DNA of 64,000 bases from NCBI GenBank assembly GCA_944383765.1, contig CALWQT010000008.1, forward strand, positions 38,176 through 102,175. The letters run 5' to 3'. A program made the translations under genes and the position numbers. Under the pieces are notes generated by a model. It made no database searches. It saw only the letters and a program-made list of their open reading frames with translations, and was not told the origin of the DNA. Of the stretch, positions 62,971-64,000 are shown piece by piece. Numbering within the stretch: position 1 is the stretch's first letter; each line of letters starts with the position of its first letter. This stretch comes from an uncultured Lachnospiraceae bacterium. GTDB lineage: Bacteria > Bacillota > Clostridia > Lachnospirales > Lachnospiraceae.

Positions 62971-62990
62971 GTGCGAGACGGGATTTGAAT
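62971..62990 (-). repeat. Degenerate copy of tRNA-Gly 3' end, possible att-like remnant
   Basis: This 20-base segment matches the 3' end of tRNA-Gly (63740-63759) at 17 positions in the same orientation. Outside it the similarity drops. Together with the intact tRNA it flanks a decayed 750-base segment. Such repeats of a tRNA 3' end often mark integration sites, but the match is short and the copy could be a chance or an old tRNA fragment. The rest of 62918-63089 shows nothing I can support. Confidence 0.4.
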
Positions 62991-63089
62991 TACGCCACCG
63001 TCGGAAAATAAATAGCATCAAAAAGGAATGCACAAGGATCTGTCCAAAAACAGACACATTTTGCCCCTTAATTCCATAATGCCAGGTTC

Positions 63090-63690
63090 CTATCTATATT
63101 CCGGTTTGAACAGATAAATATTTGTTCCATTGAAACCATCGCTAATAACACCTAGTTTACTCACATATGGAGTTATTTTTAAAGCTTCTTCATCCGGCAT
63201 CACATATCCGGTCTGAATACAGTACTGTCCAATCATCTGATATTTGGTTACATCCGTAAATTCGGATAAATCATCACCAAACAGTACCATTGTTTTATAG
63301 GCTGGATTGTATTCATATACATTTGCTATAGTAAAGAACTTATCATGTGTGGTGGGTTCATTTGCCAACCAGATACCATCCACCAAAAAAGCGGATAAGT
63401 ATGACCCATATCTCCCATTTCCATGGTCTTAATTCCTACTGCCATTCCAAGAAGAGTCGCTGCTTCTGCATATCCCTGGCACACAGCTTTTCCCTTTACC
63501 AGACAGCCATATGCACCATAACTTAAGGATTCAGACCATCCGGTAGTCAATGCTTAAAAGCTGTTCATGAACTCAATAACTTCTCCAAGAAGCTCCTCTG
63601 TCTCTGGGCAATAGGAATAAGAATTGGTAACAGGGTAGCCTGCCAATCTGCCAAGAACAGCTAAAGAAACCCCACCTATTAGACACACAA
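63090..63690 (-). pseudogene. Transglutaminase-like protein, truncated and frameshifted
   Basis: Three pieces are visible. The 5' piece (about 63557-63690) reads a hydrophobic start (VCLIGGVSLAVLGRLAGYPV), then TEELLGEVIEFMNSF and a TAA stop (63554-63556). The middle piece (63391-63550) encodes YGCLVKGKAVCQGYAEAATLLGMA, a transglutaminase-core cysteine motif, and GHTYPLF. A T6 run at 63385-63390 shifts the frame. The 3' piece then encodes VDGIWLANEPTTHDKFF and the C-terminus. It lacks a proper start because it begins inside the tRNA-Gly terminator region. It was probably a secreted transglutaminase-fold protein. Confidence 0.72.
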
Positions 63691-63728
63691 AAACAGCGGA
63701 AACCCTGTAAAATCAAGGTTTCCGCTGT
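63687..63728 (-). terminator. Terminator after tRNA-Gly
   Basis: On the minus strand ACAGCGGAAACC pairs with GGTTTCCGCTGT in a 12-bp stem (12-base loop) followed by TTTT. Confidence 0.9.
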
Positions 63729-63738
63729 AAATAAAAAA

Positions 63739-63810
63739 AGCGCGAGACGGGATTCGAACCCGCGACCCTCGCCTTGGCAAGGCGATACTCCACCACTGAG
63801 CCACTCGCGC
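63739..63810 (-). tRNA. tRNA-Gly (GCC anticodon)
   Basis: A 72-base cloverleaf: acceptor GCGCGAG/CTCGCGC, D arm with GCTCAGTGGTGGAGT, anticodon stem TCGCC/GGCGA with loop TTGCCAA (anticodon GCC), and T arm GCGGG TTCGAAT CCCGT. No CCA is encoded. It lies 73 bases after the 23S rRNA end in the same direction, so it is probably in the rRNA transcript, and it is followed by its terminator. Confidence 0.95.
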
Positions 63811-63883
63811 AAACAACCTATTTGATTGTACTAAACGTACCCTCAAAACCACACACTGAACTCCATCCTTCACACAACCCTTC

Positions 63884-64000
63884 TGGTTAAGCCCTCGACC
63901 GATTAGTGACAGTCAGCTGCATACGTTACCGCACTTCCACCTCTGCCCTATCTACCTCGTAGTCTTCAAGGGGTCTTACTTCTTTCGAATGGGATATCTC
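63884..64000 (-). rRNA. 23S rRNA, 3' end (cut by window edge)
   Basis: The minus strand carries the conserved 3' end of bacterial 23S rRNA, including TCGAAAGAAGTAAGACCCCT, GAAGACTACGAGGTAGATAGG and CTGACTGTCACTAATCGGTC with a GGGCTTAACC close. The rest lies beyond the window. The exact mature 3' end was set by that closing motif and could be off by a few bases. No 5S gene lies between it and the tRNA-Gly. Confidence 0.95.

Noticed and set aside
63573..63873. Two short minus-strand frames across tRNA-Gly
   Set aside because: They translate through the tRNA and its terminator and match no protein family.

Overview
The window is chromosomal DNA of a Gram-positive anaerobe, most likely a member of the Lachnospiraceae (Clostridia). 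The evidence is a complete rnfCDGEAB operon, a class III (Firmicutes-type) fructose-1,6-bisphosphatase, a DUF5688 protein, FtsEX with an EnvC-like hydrolase and CtpA, AGGAGG-type ribosome binding sites, and many strong TTGACA-N17-TATAAT promoters. The content is mostly core metabolism, transport and cell envelope genes. I found no insertion sequence, prophage or CRISPR array. I cannot name a species from sequence alone.

Layout. 1-8.4 kb (minus strand): the start of rpsO, then an eight-gene operon joining a nickel/peptide-family ABC importer (substrate-binding protein, two permeases, two ATPases) to larB, larC and larE, which make the nickel-pincer nucleotide cofactor. 8.4-11.8 kb: an esterase, a glycine-riboswitch-controlled alanine/glycine:cation symporter and an amidohydrolase. 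11.9-20.5 kb: an ABC importer whose ATPase carries a large insertion, next to a sensor module of solute-binding lipoprotein, histidine kinase and AraC-type response regulator. 20.7-25.8 kb: the Rnf ferredoxin:NAD+ oxidoreductase operon with a 14-bp perfect inverted repeat at the 5' end of its message. 26.2-29.5 kb: a giant secreted repeat protein. 29.8-38.2 kb: peroxiredoxin, two 3D-domain secreted proteins, MATE exporter, fbp, an extended RsmH, an M20 peptidase and an acylphosphatase. 38.2-44.7 kb: DUF5688 protein, feoAB, uvrB and threonine aldolase. 44.7-51 kb: a cdaR-like regulator with ftsE-ftsX-envC-like-ctpA, then an orphan ABC ATPase that has lost most catalytic motifs. 51-60.6 kb: YitT, a methyltransferase, a CvfB-like protein, an acyl-ACP thioesterase, an ABC exporter, a small XRE regulator, two identical tRNA-Gln genes flanking a NERD-domain gene, a CDF transporter, truA and brnQ. 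60.7-62.5 kb: a Na+/phosphate cotransporter behind Pho-box-like direct repeats. 62.5-64 kb: a decayed zone with a cytidine deaminase pseudogene and a transglutaminase-like pseudogene, then tRNA-Gly and the 3' end of a 23S rRNA gene with no 5S gene between them.

How the genes fit together. Nickel uptake feeds LarC. The solute-sensing two-component system probably controls the neighbouring ABC importer. Rnf couples ferredoxin oxidation to an ion gradient that could drive the sodium- or proton-coupled symporters here (AGCS, BrnQ, Na/Pi). FtsEX probably gates the co-transcribed M23 hydrolase during division. The most unusual items are the motif-depleted ABC ATPase at 50.1-50.9 kb, the ATPase with about 120 extra residues at 11.9 kb, the Rnf leader hairpin, and the degenerate tRNA-adjacent segment at the right edge. 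I do not see a clear multi-gene system of an undescribed kind.
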